From positions 74,959 to 127,132 of the forward strand of contig SWDR01000031.1 in assembly GCA_005116815.1 (NCBI GenBank): 52,174 nucleotides of DNA. Reading direction: 5' to 3'. Positions within the stretch are counted from its first letter, which is position 1. The number at the start of each line of letters is the position of its first letter. The stretch is from Nitrospira sp. Lineage in GTDB: Bacteria > Nitrospirota > Nitrospiria > Nitrospirales > Nitrospiraceae. Under the pieces are notes generated by a model. It saw only the letters and a program-made list of their open reading frames with translations, had not been told where the DNA came from and did not search any database. Shown in pieces: positions 27,507-35,402 of the stretch. The position numbers were made by a program, and so were the translations under genes.

Positions 27507-27524
27507 TTGGGAATATAATCCCAA
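27507..27524. promoter_or_regulatory. Palindromic operator candidate, site 1
   Basis: TTGGGAATATAATCCCAA has six-base perfect arms. On the minus strand its centre contains TATATT, a good -10 hexamer for the 25-haem cytochrome gene, leaving a leader of about 73 bases; the matching -35 is weak. A protein bound here would cover the -10, which suggests repression, or activation of a promoter with a poor -35. Confidence 0.6.
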
Positions 27525-27553
27525 CTACAGACTTGCACCATATTTACCTCAAG

Positions 27554-27571
27554 ATGGGAAATCAATCCCAA
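27554..27571. promoter_or_regulatory. Palindromic operator candidate, site 2
   Basis: ATGGGAAATCAATCCCAA shares the TGGGA-N6-TCCCA core with sites 1 and 3. Its centre is 47 bases from site 1, close to 4.5 helical turns. No -10 hexamer lies inside, so it may be an auxiliary site for cooperative binding or looping. Confidence 0.55.
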
Positions 27572-27712
27572 ATTCGTTGACCAGTGCTACGCAATAGGTA
27601 TACCGTTCCGTCTCAATCCCCTAACGTGATGATTTGCCACAGAAGACCAGGCAGAGCAGACCCACTCATCGCGTGCAAATAAGACCGTTTGGAACGGAAC
27701 TGAAGGGGAATG

Positions 27713-27746
27713 CAGACATCGAATACAAATGGGAATATGATCCCAA
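27713..27746 (+). promoter_or_regulatory. Rightward promoter with palindromic operator, site 3
   Basis: CAGACA (27713-27718) and TATGAT (27736-27741) are separated by 17 bases and point to the cytochrome-b-like gene. The -10 lies inside the palindrome ATGGGAATATGATCCCAA (27729-27746). The overlap of operator and -10 is the same as at site 1 and at the DUF6502 promoter. Confidence 0.6.
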
Positions 27747-27878
27747 ATGACAACTCCGTGCAAAAACTAGCAGCCCGCCGCCACCCTTGCGGGCGTGGGA
27801 ATTGCCTTCACCTATAGGGTTCGAGAAAGAAGCCGTGCGCGATTTTCGGCGGATTACCCGCAGGAGGAGTACGATGAC

Positions 27879-28802
27879 ATGCCGTCGGCAGAGCTAATCC
27901 AAGCAGAACAACGCACCACGGGCACCACGGCCTCTCGACCGTCGCCCTCTCACGCCAGGCCCGCGAAGGAACAGCAGCCCGCTTCTTCTATGTTAGGCCA
28001 GCTTGGTGGAGCTATTATCTTAAGTGTCTTGGGCTGGGCCTCCTATGAGGCAGCTTATGGGAAGTACTACACGCCCCGCTCGAACTTCGGATTCTACCTC
28101 GGCGTCGTCGGCACGGTCATGATGCTCTTATTACTGGCCTATCCGCTCCGCAAACATGTGCCCTGGATGCAGCGGTGGGGAGCACTCAAAAACTGGTTTC
28201 GCATCCACATGATCATGGGCATCGTCGGCCCAACCCTTATCTTGTTCCATTCGACCTTTCATATCCGATCCACCAACGCAGCTGTGGCGCTCTTCAGCAT
28301 GCTGGGGGTCGTCATCAGCGGTATCATCGGGCGCTTCGTCTACACCAAGATTCATTATGGCCTCTACGGAAGCCGCGCGACGCTGGGAAAAATTCAGGAA
28401 GAATTTGCAGGCCATTCGAATGATGCCAAATCCAGAATGCACTTCGCCCCCCGCGTCGAGCAATGGCTCCATTCATTCGAACGCGACTCGACGCAAATCG
28501 ATCGTTCCTTTTTCTCGCATCTCCTCCACTTCCTGACGCTTGGCTTCAGGAGAGTCATTCTGGGATTCCGCTGTGCGAGAGAGCTGCGGCGGATTCTCAA
28601 GACCCAGCGGTGCAAGGAGTTCCCTGGTGGGGCATCGGAGGCAATTCAGCTGACGTCATCGTACTTGAGAGAAAGTCAGCGTGTTTCTCAGTTTAGTACC
28701 TACGAACGTTTCTTTGCGTTGTGGCACGTGCTGCACATTCCCCTAATCTACATCCTAGCCGCGAGTACGGTGTTTCACATCATGGCCGTGTACATGTACT
28801 GA
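27879..28802 (+). CDS. Cytochrome b-like membrane protein of the multihaem locus
   Basis: A 307-aa membrane protein with a ~50-residue hydrophilic N-terminus, helices at about 58-76, 88-106, 125-145 and 152-170, a cytoplasmic or periplasmic domain, and a last helix (LWHVLHIPLIYILAASTVFH). Histidines in or near helices (FRIHMIMG, LFHSTFHI, LWHVLHI, FHIMAVY) could ligate two b haems. It is 15 bases upstream of a 24-haem cytochrome gene, so it may pass quinol electrons to that protein. The family is not recognised. ATG at 27879 follows AGGAGGAG. Confidence 0.7.
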   Translation: MPSAELIQAEQRTTGTTASRPSPSHARPAKEQQPASSMLGQLGGAIILSVLGWASYEAAYGKYYTPRSNFGFYLGVVGTVMMLLLLAYPLRKHVPWMQRWGALKNWFRIHMIMGIVGPTLILFHSTFHIRSTNAAVALFSMLGVVISGIIGRFVYTKIHYGLYGSRATLGKIQEEFAGHSNDAKSRMHFAPRVEQWLHSFERDSTQIDRSFFSHLLHFLTLGFRRVILGFRCARELRRILKTQRCKEFPGGASEAIQLTSSYLRESQRVSQFSTYERFFALWHVLHIPLIYILAASTVFHIMAVYMY

Positions 28803-28817
28803 GGCCTATCAACGATC

Positions 28818-30614
28818 GTGCGCGCCTCACCAAATTACATTTCCCTGCTTCTCCTCAGCACTTTGATGCTCATGGCCATGCCGGCCCTGGCAGACAACGT
28901 CGAGACGGCGTTGATGCCAGGACAAGTGATCGAAGGCCATGCCAAATGGGAAGAAGATTGCGCCAAATGTCACAAACGCTTCGACAAGGGGGCGCAGAAT
29001 GCGCTCTGCCAAGAGTGCCACAAAGACATCCGCAAGGACGTCGAGCAAAAGCAGGGCTCCCACGGACGGTTCAAAGAACAGCGGGACTGCAAGTCATGCC
29101 ACACGGAGCATAAGGGACGAGCGGAGAATATCGCTCCGATGACGGACCAGACGTTCGATCACGAGCGGACGGACTTCCCCCTCAAGGGCGCCCATGCCAA
29201 CGCCAAGAAGGTCGAGTGCAAGGCCTGCCATAAGTCCAAAGCCAAGTATCGCGACGCGCCCTCCGATTGTTATGCCTGCCACAAGAAGGACGACAAACAC
29301 AAAGAAAACTTGGGCCCTGCCTGCGCAGACTGTCATACCGAGAAGAACTGGAAGGACACAGCGGCGAAGTTCAATCACGACAAGACGCGTTACCCGCTCC
29401 GCGGCAAACACGTCGACGCCAAATGCCAAGACTGCCATGCCAATGAGCGGTACAAGAACACGCCGATGGATTGCTACTCCTGCCACAAGAAGGACGACAA
29501 ACATAAGGGCCAGGAGGGGACGAAGTGCGAGGAATGCCACGACGACCGGTCATGGAAGAAATCGCCGTTCGACCATAATAAATCGCGCTTCCCGTTGATG
29601 GGCAAACATGCCAAGATCGAGTGCAAACAGTGCCACCTGACCCCCGCCTTCAAAGATGCGCCGCTAGACTGTTACGCCTGTCACAAGAAAGACGACAAAC
29701 ACAAAGGGGCCTACGGAGAGAAATGCGAGAGCTGCCACGCGGAAAATGATTGGAAGACCATCACGTTCGATCATGATCTGCACTCCAAATACCCGCTACG
29801 AGGCCGGCATATCACGACAAAATGCGAGTCCTGCCACAAGGGGCACCTCTATAAGGACACCACGCCTGTCGCCTGTCTGGCCTGTCACAAAAAAGACGAC
29901 AAGCACAAGGGACAATTTGCCGAAAAATGTGAAACCTGTCACACGGAACGGAATTGGAAAGTGCTCCTCTTTGAGCACGACCACGACACGAAATATCCGT
30001 TGAGAGGGAAGCATCGAACGACAAAGTGTGAGTCCTGCCACAAAGGGCCTCTCTATAAGGATCCCACGCCTGTCGCCTGTTTGGCCTGTCACAAAAAAGA
30101 TGACAAACACAAGGGACAATTTGCCGACAAATGTGAAACCTGTCACACCGAACGGAATTGGAAAGTGCTCCTCTTTGAGCATGACCACGATACAACCTAT
30201 CCGCTACAAGGCAAACACCGAACCACGACCTGCGAGAGCTGCCACAAGGGGCGGCTCTATCAAGACAAGACCCCCACAGCCTGTTACGCTTGCCATAAGC
30301 TCGACGACATACACCGGCGCAGGTTGGGCACCGAGTGTCAGAGCTGCCATAGCATACGAGACTGGAAGCTCTGGGACTTCGATCACGATACCAGGACCCG
30401 ATTCAAACTGGAGGGCGGGCACAAAGGAGTCGAATGTACTGCGTGCCATAAAGATCGGATGGAGGCGAAGGTCAAGACGTCAACACAATGTGTCAGTTGC
30501 CATAAGAAAGACGATAAACACGAGGGGAATTACGGCCTACAATGCGAGCGCTGTCATGACACGTCGATATGGAAGAGCCTCAAGCCCGGAACGGGATCGT
30601 TTCGGTTCCGATAG
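28818..30614 (+). CDS. Multihaem cytochrome c with 24 CxxCH motifs
   Basis: A 598-aa exported cytochrome of the cytochrome-c3-like, doubled-CxxCH type, beginning with a signal peptide that ends at PALADN. I count 24 CxxCH motifs. The body repeats a ~68-residue, three-haem module (CESCH, CLACH, CETCH) with the recurring phrase CHKKDDKHKG; extra histidines in each module fit bis-His ligation. It is Lys-rich, unlike the Thr/Gly-rich 25-haem protein encoded in the opposite direction. The GTG start lacks a clear ribosome-binding site and may rely on coupling to the preceding membrane gene. Confidence 0.92.
   Translation: MRASPNYISLLLLSTLMLMAMPALADNVETALMPGQVIEGHAKWEEDCAKCHKRFDKGAQNALCQECHKDIRKDVEQKQGSHGRFKEQRDCKSCHTEHKGRAENIAPMTDQTFDHERTDFPLKGAHANAKKVECKACHKSKAKYRDAPSDCYACHKKDDKHKENLGPACADCHTEKNWKDTAAKFNHDKTRYPLRGKHVDAKCQDCHANERYKNTPMDCYSCHKKDDKHKGQEGTKCEECHDDRSWKKSPFDHNKSRFPLMGKHAKIECKQCHLTPAFKDAPLDCYACHKKDDKHKGAYGEKCESCHAENDWKTITFDHDLHSKYPLRGRHITTKCESCHKGHLYKDTTPVACLACHKKDDKHKGQFAEKCETCHTERNWKVLLFEHDHDTKYPLRGKHRTTKCESCHKGPLYKDPTPVACLACHKKDDKHKGQFADKCETCHTERNWKVLLFEHDHDTTYPLQGKHRTTTCESCHKGRLYQDKTPTACYACHKLDDIHRRRLGTECQSCHSIRDWKLWDFDHDTRTRFKLEGGHKGVECTACHKDRMEAKVKTSTQCVSCHKKDDKHEGNYGLQCERCHDTSIWKSLKPGTGSFRFR
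29861..30268 (+). repeat. 204-bp tandem duplication inside the 24-haem cytochrome gene
   Basis: Units starting at 29861 and 30065 (CACGCCTGTCGCCTG) are 204 bp apart and nearly identical for most of their length. Each encodes 68 residues and three haem sites. Earlier modules in the gene are more divergent, so this is the latest duplication in a ladder-like expansion. Confidence 0.85.
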
Positions 30615-30660
30615 GATTCAGGCTCTCCGTTCAACGCATACAACAGAGAATTATTAATCC

Positions 30661-32223
30661 ATGTATCACAAAGACATCTCGCATATTATTCGCCTCCTCA
30701 CCTGTGGCCTCGTCCTGTTCCTGGTCTACCAGATCTGGCTGAAACCAACCTATTTCAGTCCAATGCCATTGCCTCAACCGCCCACGGGGACTGCGACCTT
30801 TCCCCCTCCCTCAACCCCTGATCAAACCTTCAGACCAGAGCCTGGGCGATGGAGCGAGCCGCAAACACGACTCCTAGAATTCGGTCAGCCTCCAAACGCG
30901 AAACTTGGTTTGATTCGAGAGGACCTTGAGAAGGGGAACTACGCCGAGACCGAACGTCATCTGCGCGCACTCCCTGAAAAAACGCTCACGAACACCCAGG
31001 TCCGTAAATATGTTGCCGCGCTCTGGAATAATCTCGGCATTCAACAGGAAAAGTTCGGCGGGATAGAAGTCTCGGTCAAAGCTTTCAAGCGATCCGTGGC
31101 GCTCGATCCATCGAATCCCATCGCGCACCTCAACTTGACCCAGGCCTACTGGGGGCTGCGCGATCCAGCGATGACGCCTCAGTTTCTTGAAACAGTGATT
31201 CGCCTCATCCCGCAGGATCCGTTCCCCCATCTGGCTCTCGCGGATCTCCTGCTGGAGAAAGGCCAGGTCACCGTGGCGGCCACCCACCTGAGCCAAGCCC
31301 GCACACGAGCGGAGGCCGATGCCACACTGCGGCCTTACCTGAAAAAGCTGACCACCAAAGTTGAATCAGCGACTCCCGCAAGCCAATCGGTCGCACACGT
31401 GGCCCCTTCCCCCAAACTCGTCGCACCGACTCCCGGCCCACAAGATAGGCAGCTCCCTCCATCCGTTGTAGCACCCGCGAGCCAGGCCCTCACTGTGAGC
31501 ATAAGCCCATCGGAGGAACGGCCGCGACAGCTCTCTCCTCCCGAAACTGGGCACTTCACTGTTCAGTTTGACGGATCGCCTGATCAGGCGACCTGGACCC
31601 GCATGAAGGCAATCCTGGACTATGCGTACGAAGAGATCACTCAAAAATTCGGCCACGTCCCCTCTAAACCCATGACGGTTATCCTTCATACCAACCAGAA
31701 ATTTTCCGGACCGCCTGGCTCCCCCGTCTGGGCCGATAGCTTGTTTGATCGCACCTCAGGAGCCATCCACCTTCCGACAGAGGGTGCGCTGGAAGACTTG
31801 GCCTTGTTCAGCCGCATCGCTCGACATGAATTCGTCCATGCCCTTCTCTTTGAGTACCTGAAAGGGCGCAGCACAGTGGCGCCCACCTGGCTCATAGAGG
31901 GTCTCGCGATGCACTTAGCGGAGGATCCCTGGTCGGACATGGAAGAGACCAAACAGCCTGGCACGGCTCTTATTCCACTGACGTCATTACAAGGATCCTG
32001 GGGGAAACTCCCGAGTGGATCGTTATTGACCGCCTATCTCGAGGCAAGTTCGGCGACGCAACTTCTTCTGGATAGTTATAGTCTGCACAACGTGCGGCAG
32101 GTAATGAGTGCCTTACGAGAGGGGCGGTCGCTTGATGCAGCCATGCAACAAAAGTTGTCGGTGCCCTACGACCAGTTTCAGCGCCAGTGGGAAAAGGCTA
32201 GCCAGCAGCCGAATAACGGGTGA
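30661..32223 (+). CDS. TPR and gluzincin metalloprotease (peptidase MA-like) membrane protein
   Basis: A 520-aa protein with an N-terminal anchor helix (~8-26), proline-rich linkers, TPR repeats (~75-225) and a C-terminal zinc protease domain. The zinc site HEFVH (389-393) with WLIEGLAMHLAE (E413) fits peptidase-MA/DUF1570-type gluzincins. It follows the 24-haem gene by 46 bases on the same strand, so it may process or assemble the cytochrome system. The substrate is unknown. Confidence 0.78.
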   Translation: MYHKDISHIIRLLTCGLVLFLVYQIWLKPTYFSPMPLPQPPTGTATFPPPSTPDQTFRPEPGRWSEPQTRLLEFGQPPNAKLGLIREDLEKGNYAETERHLRALPEKTLTNTQVRKYVAALWNNLGIQQEKFGGIEVSVKAFKRSVALDPSNPIAHLNLTQAYWGLRDPAMTPQFLETVIRLIPQDPFPHLALADLLLEKGQVTVAATHLSQARTRAEADATLRPYLKKLTTKVESATPASQSVAHVAPSPKLVAPTPGPQDRQLPPSVVAPASQALTVSISPSEERPRQLSPPETGHFTVQFDGSPDQATWTRMKAILDYAYEEITQKFGHVPSKPMTVILHTNQKFSGPPGSPVWADSLFDRTSGAIHLPTEGALEDLALFSRIARHEFVHALLFEYLKGRSTVAPTWLIEGLAMHLAEDPWSDMEETKQPGTALIPLTSLQGSWGKLPSGSLLTAYLEASSATQLLLDSYSLHNVRQVMSALREGRSLDAAMQQKLSVPYDQFQRQWEKASQQPNNG

Positions 32224-32235
32224 TCGCCTCTGGCC

Positions 32236-32275
32236 CTGTCGCGCAAAGTTAGGGTGGTCATCCTCATTGCGACAG
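32236..32275. terminator. Weak hairpin between convergent genes
   Basis: CTGTCGC (32236-32242) pairs with GCGACAG (32269-32275) around a 26-base loop. It lies between the metalloprotease and methyltransferase genes, which converge here. There is no T-run, so a role in termination is uncertain. Confidence 0.3.
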
Positions 32276-32282
32276 AGTATCT

Positions 32283-32936
32283 CTACCCACCTCCACCTTT
32301 CAGCCTCACGACCAGAACTCCGTCCCGGATCGTGACAAGCACGGCAGACACGCGTGGATCAGCTGCAACCGCTCGATTCAGTTCTTGAATAGCCGCCGTC
32401 TTCTCATCTGGCGGAGGCTGCTTCAGCACATCCCCGTCCCACAGGACGTTATCGATCAGGATCACGCCGGTCGGCGAGAGCAAATCCAGGGCTCGCCGGT
32501 AATAATTCACATAATTGATTTTATCTGCGTCGATAAAGATCAGGTCGAACGGTCCCGCGAGCTGCCGCATCGTATCGAGTGCAGGCCCCATGCGAACCTC
32601 GATCTTCTTGCCAATGGGCGAGCGCGCGAAATACTGGCGCGCAAGCGCAGCAGGTTCTTCATCGACTTCGCACGTGACTACCGTTCCATCCGCCGGTAAC
32701 GCTTCCGCAAAACAGAGGGCGCTATAACCGGTGAACATGCCGATCTCCAGCACCCGCTTGGCACCCACCAGCTGCGCCATCATTTTGAGGAAGGCCCCTT
32801 CGAGCGACCCCACGATCATCTGCGGAGACTCCATGCGCCGCTGCGTCTCTTCCCGCAAAGCGCGGCAGAGGTCGGACTCCGGCATGGAATGGGCCTGGGC
32901 ATAGGCTTCGATGTCGGCAGAGACGAGGCTCTTCAT
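32283..32936 (-). CDS. SAM-dependent O-methyltransferase (CCoAOMT-like)
   Basis: A 217-aa class I methyltransferase of the metal-dependent catechol/caffeoyl-CoA O-methyltransferase type. SAM-binding motif VLEIGMFTGYSALCFAEALP, metal ligands in LIFIDADKINYVNYY and GVILIDNVLWDGDV. It is a cytoplasmic enzyme acting on vicinal hydroxyls; the substrate is not deducible. It is divergent from the carboxypeptidase gene and appears to be alone. Confidence 0.9.
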   Translation of the reverse strand: MKSLVSADIEAYAQAHSMPESDLCRALREETQRRMESPQMIVGSLEGAFLKMMAQLVGAKRVLEIGMFTGYSALCFAEALPADGTVVTCEVDEEPAALARQYFARSPIGKKIEVRMGPALDTMRQLAGPFDLIFIDADKINYVNYYRRALDLLSPTGVILIDNVLWDGDVLKQPPPDEKTAAIQELNRAVAADPRVSAVLVTIRDGVLVVRLKGGGG

Positions 32937-33046
32937 TGTTCGGGCTCACTCCTGGTTTGAAAACGGCTGGTTCGTTGCGTACACTGCCTCGAACGTGCAG
33001 ATCGACGAGATCATACCATGACGATTCTTGGAGGAGACACCCTACC

Positions 33047-34579
33047 GTGAAGACCCTGAAGACTGTGGAAGCTTTGACGACCAGACTCCTAGAGATCCAG
33101 CGCATTAACAGTGCGGCCTCACTTCTCTCATGGGATCAAGAGACCTATATGCCGGCCGGCGGTGGAGAGGCCCGTGCCGAGCAGATTTCGACGCTCCAGG
33201 GCATCGCACACCAGAAGCTCGTCTCACCGGACATTGAACGATTGCTCTCTGCCTGGATCGATCCACAAACCGGCGCCATCCAGGACAGCCCGGGGGATGC
33301 CTGGGACGAACCCTCGCGCTCCTTACTCCGTGAAGTGTGGCGTGACTATAGCCGCGCCAAAAAGCTCCCCTCCGATTTTGTGGTGACACTCAGCCGGGAA
33401 TGTTCGCTGGCACAGCAAGTCTGGGCCGAAGCGAAGAAGACGAGCAACTTCGCCATGTTTCTTCCGAACCTGCGCACCGTCCTGTCGCTCAAACGGCAGG
33501 AAGCCCAGTATCTCGGCTATAAGGATTCACCCTACGATGCGTTACTGGACGTGTACGAACCAGGCTCGACGATTGCCGCGCTTCGCCCGCTGTTCGCACA
33601 GGTGAAGGCACGTCTCGTTCCGCTGCTGCAGAAGATTCAGAATAGTTCAGTGCAAGTCGACGATGCCGCGCTCTTCCGCAGCTTCGACGTGACCCGACAG
33701 ATGGAATTCGGCCGGCTCGTCTTGATTGCCATGGGTTACGACTTCGAGCGGGGACGCCTCGATCTGTCGGCCCATCCCTTCACGACCTCCTTTCACCCGA
33801 CGGACGTGCGAGTCACGACACGTGTCTTCGAACATGACCTGCAATCCTGCTTATTCAGCTGTATCCATGAAGGGGGCCATGGCCTCTACGACCAGGGACT
33901 CGATACGCGCTACTACGGGACGCCGCTCGGCGATTCAGTCTCGCTGGGCATTCATGAGAGCCAGTCGCGCATGTGGGAGAACTGCGTGGGCCGCTCGCGA
34001 TCCTTCTGGCGCTTCTTTTATCCCCTGCTGCAACAGACGTTTCCGCAGCAATTGGGTGCGCTCGATGGGGAGCAGTTCTATGCGGCCATCAATCGCGTCA
34101 AACCGTCGATGATTCGAGTCGAAGCCGACGAGCTCACCTACAATCTCCACATCATGCTGCGGTTTGAGATCGAACAGGATCTCATCGAAGGACGGACAAA
34201 CCCGGAGGACCTGCCGGGGATCTGGAACCGGAAGATGGAAGAATATCTGGGCATCGTCCCCGCGAACGATGCGGAGGGCGTGCTGCAAGACGTACATTGG
34301 TCGTTCGGCGCCTTCGGCTACTTTCCAACCTACACGCTTGGCAACCTCTACTCCGTTCAATTCTACGAACAGGCCCAGCGGGAAATTCCACGGCTGGAGG
34401 AAAAAATTACGGCAGGGCAACTCATCGAGTTGCGACGCTGGCTCGAGCAGAAGATTCATCGCTGGGGCCGAATGTTCACGCCGGACCACCTGGCCCAACG
34501 CGTCACGGGAAAGAGCCTCGACCCTGAACCATTTCTATCGTATGTCGAGAAAAAATATGGCGAGATCTACAAGCTCTAG
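33047..34579 (+). CDS. Carboxypeptidase Taq (M32 family)
   Basis: A 510-aa zinc carboxypeptidase. The zinc motif HEGGH (274-278) and the second ligand motif HESQSRMWEN are intact, as is the C-terminal YTLGNLYSVQFYEQA segment of M32 enzymes. GTG at 33047 is preceded by GGAGGAG at 33030-33036 and matches the family start, so the longer in-frame extension to 32936 is rejected. It trims C-terminal residues from peptides in the cytoplasm. Confidence 0.94.
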   Translation: MKTLKTVEALTTRLLEIQRINSAASLLSWDQETYMPAGGGEARAEQISTLQGIAHQKLVSPDIERLLSAWIDPQTGAIQDSPGDAWDEPSRSLLREVWRDYSRAKKLPSDFVVTLSRECSLAQQVWAEAKKTSNFAMFLPNLRTVLSLKRQEAQYLGYKDSPYDALLDVYEPGSTIAALRPLFAQVKARLVPLLQKIQNSSVQVDDAALFRSFDVTRQMEFGRLVLIAMGYDFERGRLDLSAHPFTTSFHPTDVRVTTRVFEHDLQSCLFSCIHEGGHGLYDQGLDTRYYGTPLGDSVSLGIHESQSRMWENCVGRSRSFWRFFYPLLQQTFPQQLGALDGEQFYAAINRVKPSMIRVEADELTYNLHIMLRFEIEQDLIEGRTNPEDLPGIWNRKMEEYLGIVPANDAEGVLQDVHWSFGAFGYFPTYTLGNLYSVQFYEQAQREIPRLEEKITAGQLIELRRWLEQKIHRWGRMFTPDHLAQRVTGKSLDPEPFLSYVEKKYGEIYKL

Positions 34580-34581
34580 AC

Positions 34582-34665
34582 GAGGGGCAAGGGGTCCGAG
34601 GCGAGAGGAACTTTCACCAACAGGCTCAGTGGGCTCTTGGCTCTCGCCTCTAGCCCCGCGCCTCT
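34582..34665. repeat. Intergenic inverted repeat after the M32 gene
   Basis: The left arm GAGGGGCAAGGGGTCCGAGG (continuing to GCGAGAG) and the right arm CTCTCGCCTCTAGCCCCGCG form an imperfect inverted repeat around a ~34-base loop. It resembles the other two GC-rich hairpin elements in this window. It lies between convergent genes and may help terminate transcription. Confidence 0.6.
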
Positions 34666-34682
34666 AGCCTTCCTCGAAGAGG

Positions 34683-35246
34683 CTAATACCCCATCGCCTG
34701 ATTGAGCTTGGCGAGCACCGGCGCAGGCAGCAGAAACTCCGCCTGCACCTCGATGCGGGACGGCACCAGAAGCGTCGTATGGAAGACAATATCGCGAATC
34801 GCGATCTTAAATTCAGGATCCTGAGGCGTACTGAGTTCAACTGATTCGACCGACTGGGTAATGGCTCCGCTATCTTGAGGGCCGTAGACCGTTACGACCG
34901 CCTTCAAAATCTCCATGACCTTCTCGTTCGTCTCAACTCCCTCGATACCCTTCTCCAACAAGGGAATGGCCTCTTCCCGTGCCTGGTCAGACAGGGTAAA
35001 GTTTTCCACCCGCTCTTTCCGGCGCAGCGAGGTGAGATCGTTGTCGAGATCCTTGCTGAACGCCCCGTAGGCGAACCGGAAGAATTCAAAGTGGAAACCC
35101 TTGAATCCCTTGCCGAACATTTGCAATTCGCATAAAAAGCAGAGCTGCTGCAGTTTTACATCGCTGAGCAGCCCGTGCGGCTCCGCCAGATGCAGAACAT
35201 AGAGCAGGAGGGCCCGGTCGACCGTGATTTGATTAGGTTTTCGCAT
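34683..35246 (-). CDS. Panacea/SocA-like domain protein
   Basis: A 187-aa protein with the layout of the Panacea (DUF4065, SocA-like) or YwgA-like fold: LLLYVLHLAEP, VKLQQLCFLCELQMF, FRFAYGAFSKDLDNDLTSLR. Panacea domains act as antitoxins or proteolysis adaptors in other systems. No toxin-like gene is next to it, so a toxin-antitoxin role is not supported here. The family call is from pattern memory and is moderate. Confidence 0.55.
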   Translation of the reverse strand: MRKPNQITVDRALLLYVLHLAEPHGLLSDVKLQQLCFLCELQMFGKGFKGFHFEFFRFAYGAFSKDLDNDLTSLRRKERVENFTLSDQAREEAIPLLEKGIEGVETNEKVMEILKAVVTVYGPQDSGAITQSVESVELSTPQDPEFKIAIRDIVFHTTLLVPSRIEVQAEFLLPAPVLAKLNQAMGY

Positions 35247-35351
35247 TCGCTGATGCCTCGCTCGTACCGTGTGTGGGACGGCGCACTATAAACAGCGCCG
35301 GAGTTCTCCGTCAATTCCTCTTCCCCGCTCCGGCTCCCAACAGGATGCCCC

Positions 35352-35380
35352 TTGACCGGCTGGGCCGTTTCGTCTTTAAT
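35352..35380 (+). promoter_or_regulatory. Sigma-70-type promoter of the fur-family gene
   Basis: TTGACC (35352-35357), a 17-base spacer and TTTAAT (35375-35380). Each hexamer matches five of six consensus positions. The predicted start is about 16 bases before the ATG at 35403, leaving a short leader with GGAGG. Confidence 0.65.
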
Positions 35381-35402
35381 GAGGCCCCATCGGAGGCCCG
35401 TC

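Larger units (their letters stand above)
27433..27878. other. 446-base divergent control region of the cytochrome locus
   Basis: No gene is evident between the divergent 25-haem cytochrome and the cytochrome-b-like gene. The region is more AT-rich than its surroundings and holds three copies of a TGGGA-N6-TCCCA palindrome, at least one plausible promoter per direction, and a strong AGGAGGAG ribosome-binding site (from 27862) for the rightward gene. No convincing sigma-54 promoter (TGGC-N9-TGC) was found. Confidence 0.7.

Noticed and set aside
27433-27878. Sigma-54 promoter for the cytochrome genes
   Set aside because: No TGGC/TGC pair with the right spacing was found; sigma-70-like hexamers inside the palindromes fit better.
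32936-33046. N-terminal extension of the M32 carboxypeptidase
   Set aside because: The extra 37 codons do not look like the family, and the GTG at 33047 has a strong GGAGGAG site.
34683-35246. Toxin-antitoxin module around the Panacea-like protein
   Set aside because: No small toxin-like gene is adjacent on either side; the gene stands alone between an M32 peptidase gene and a fur-family gene.
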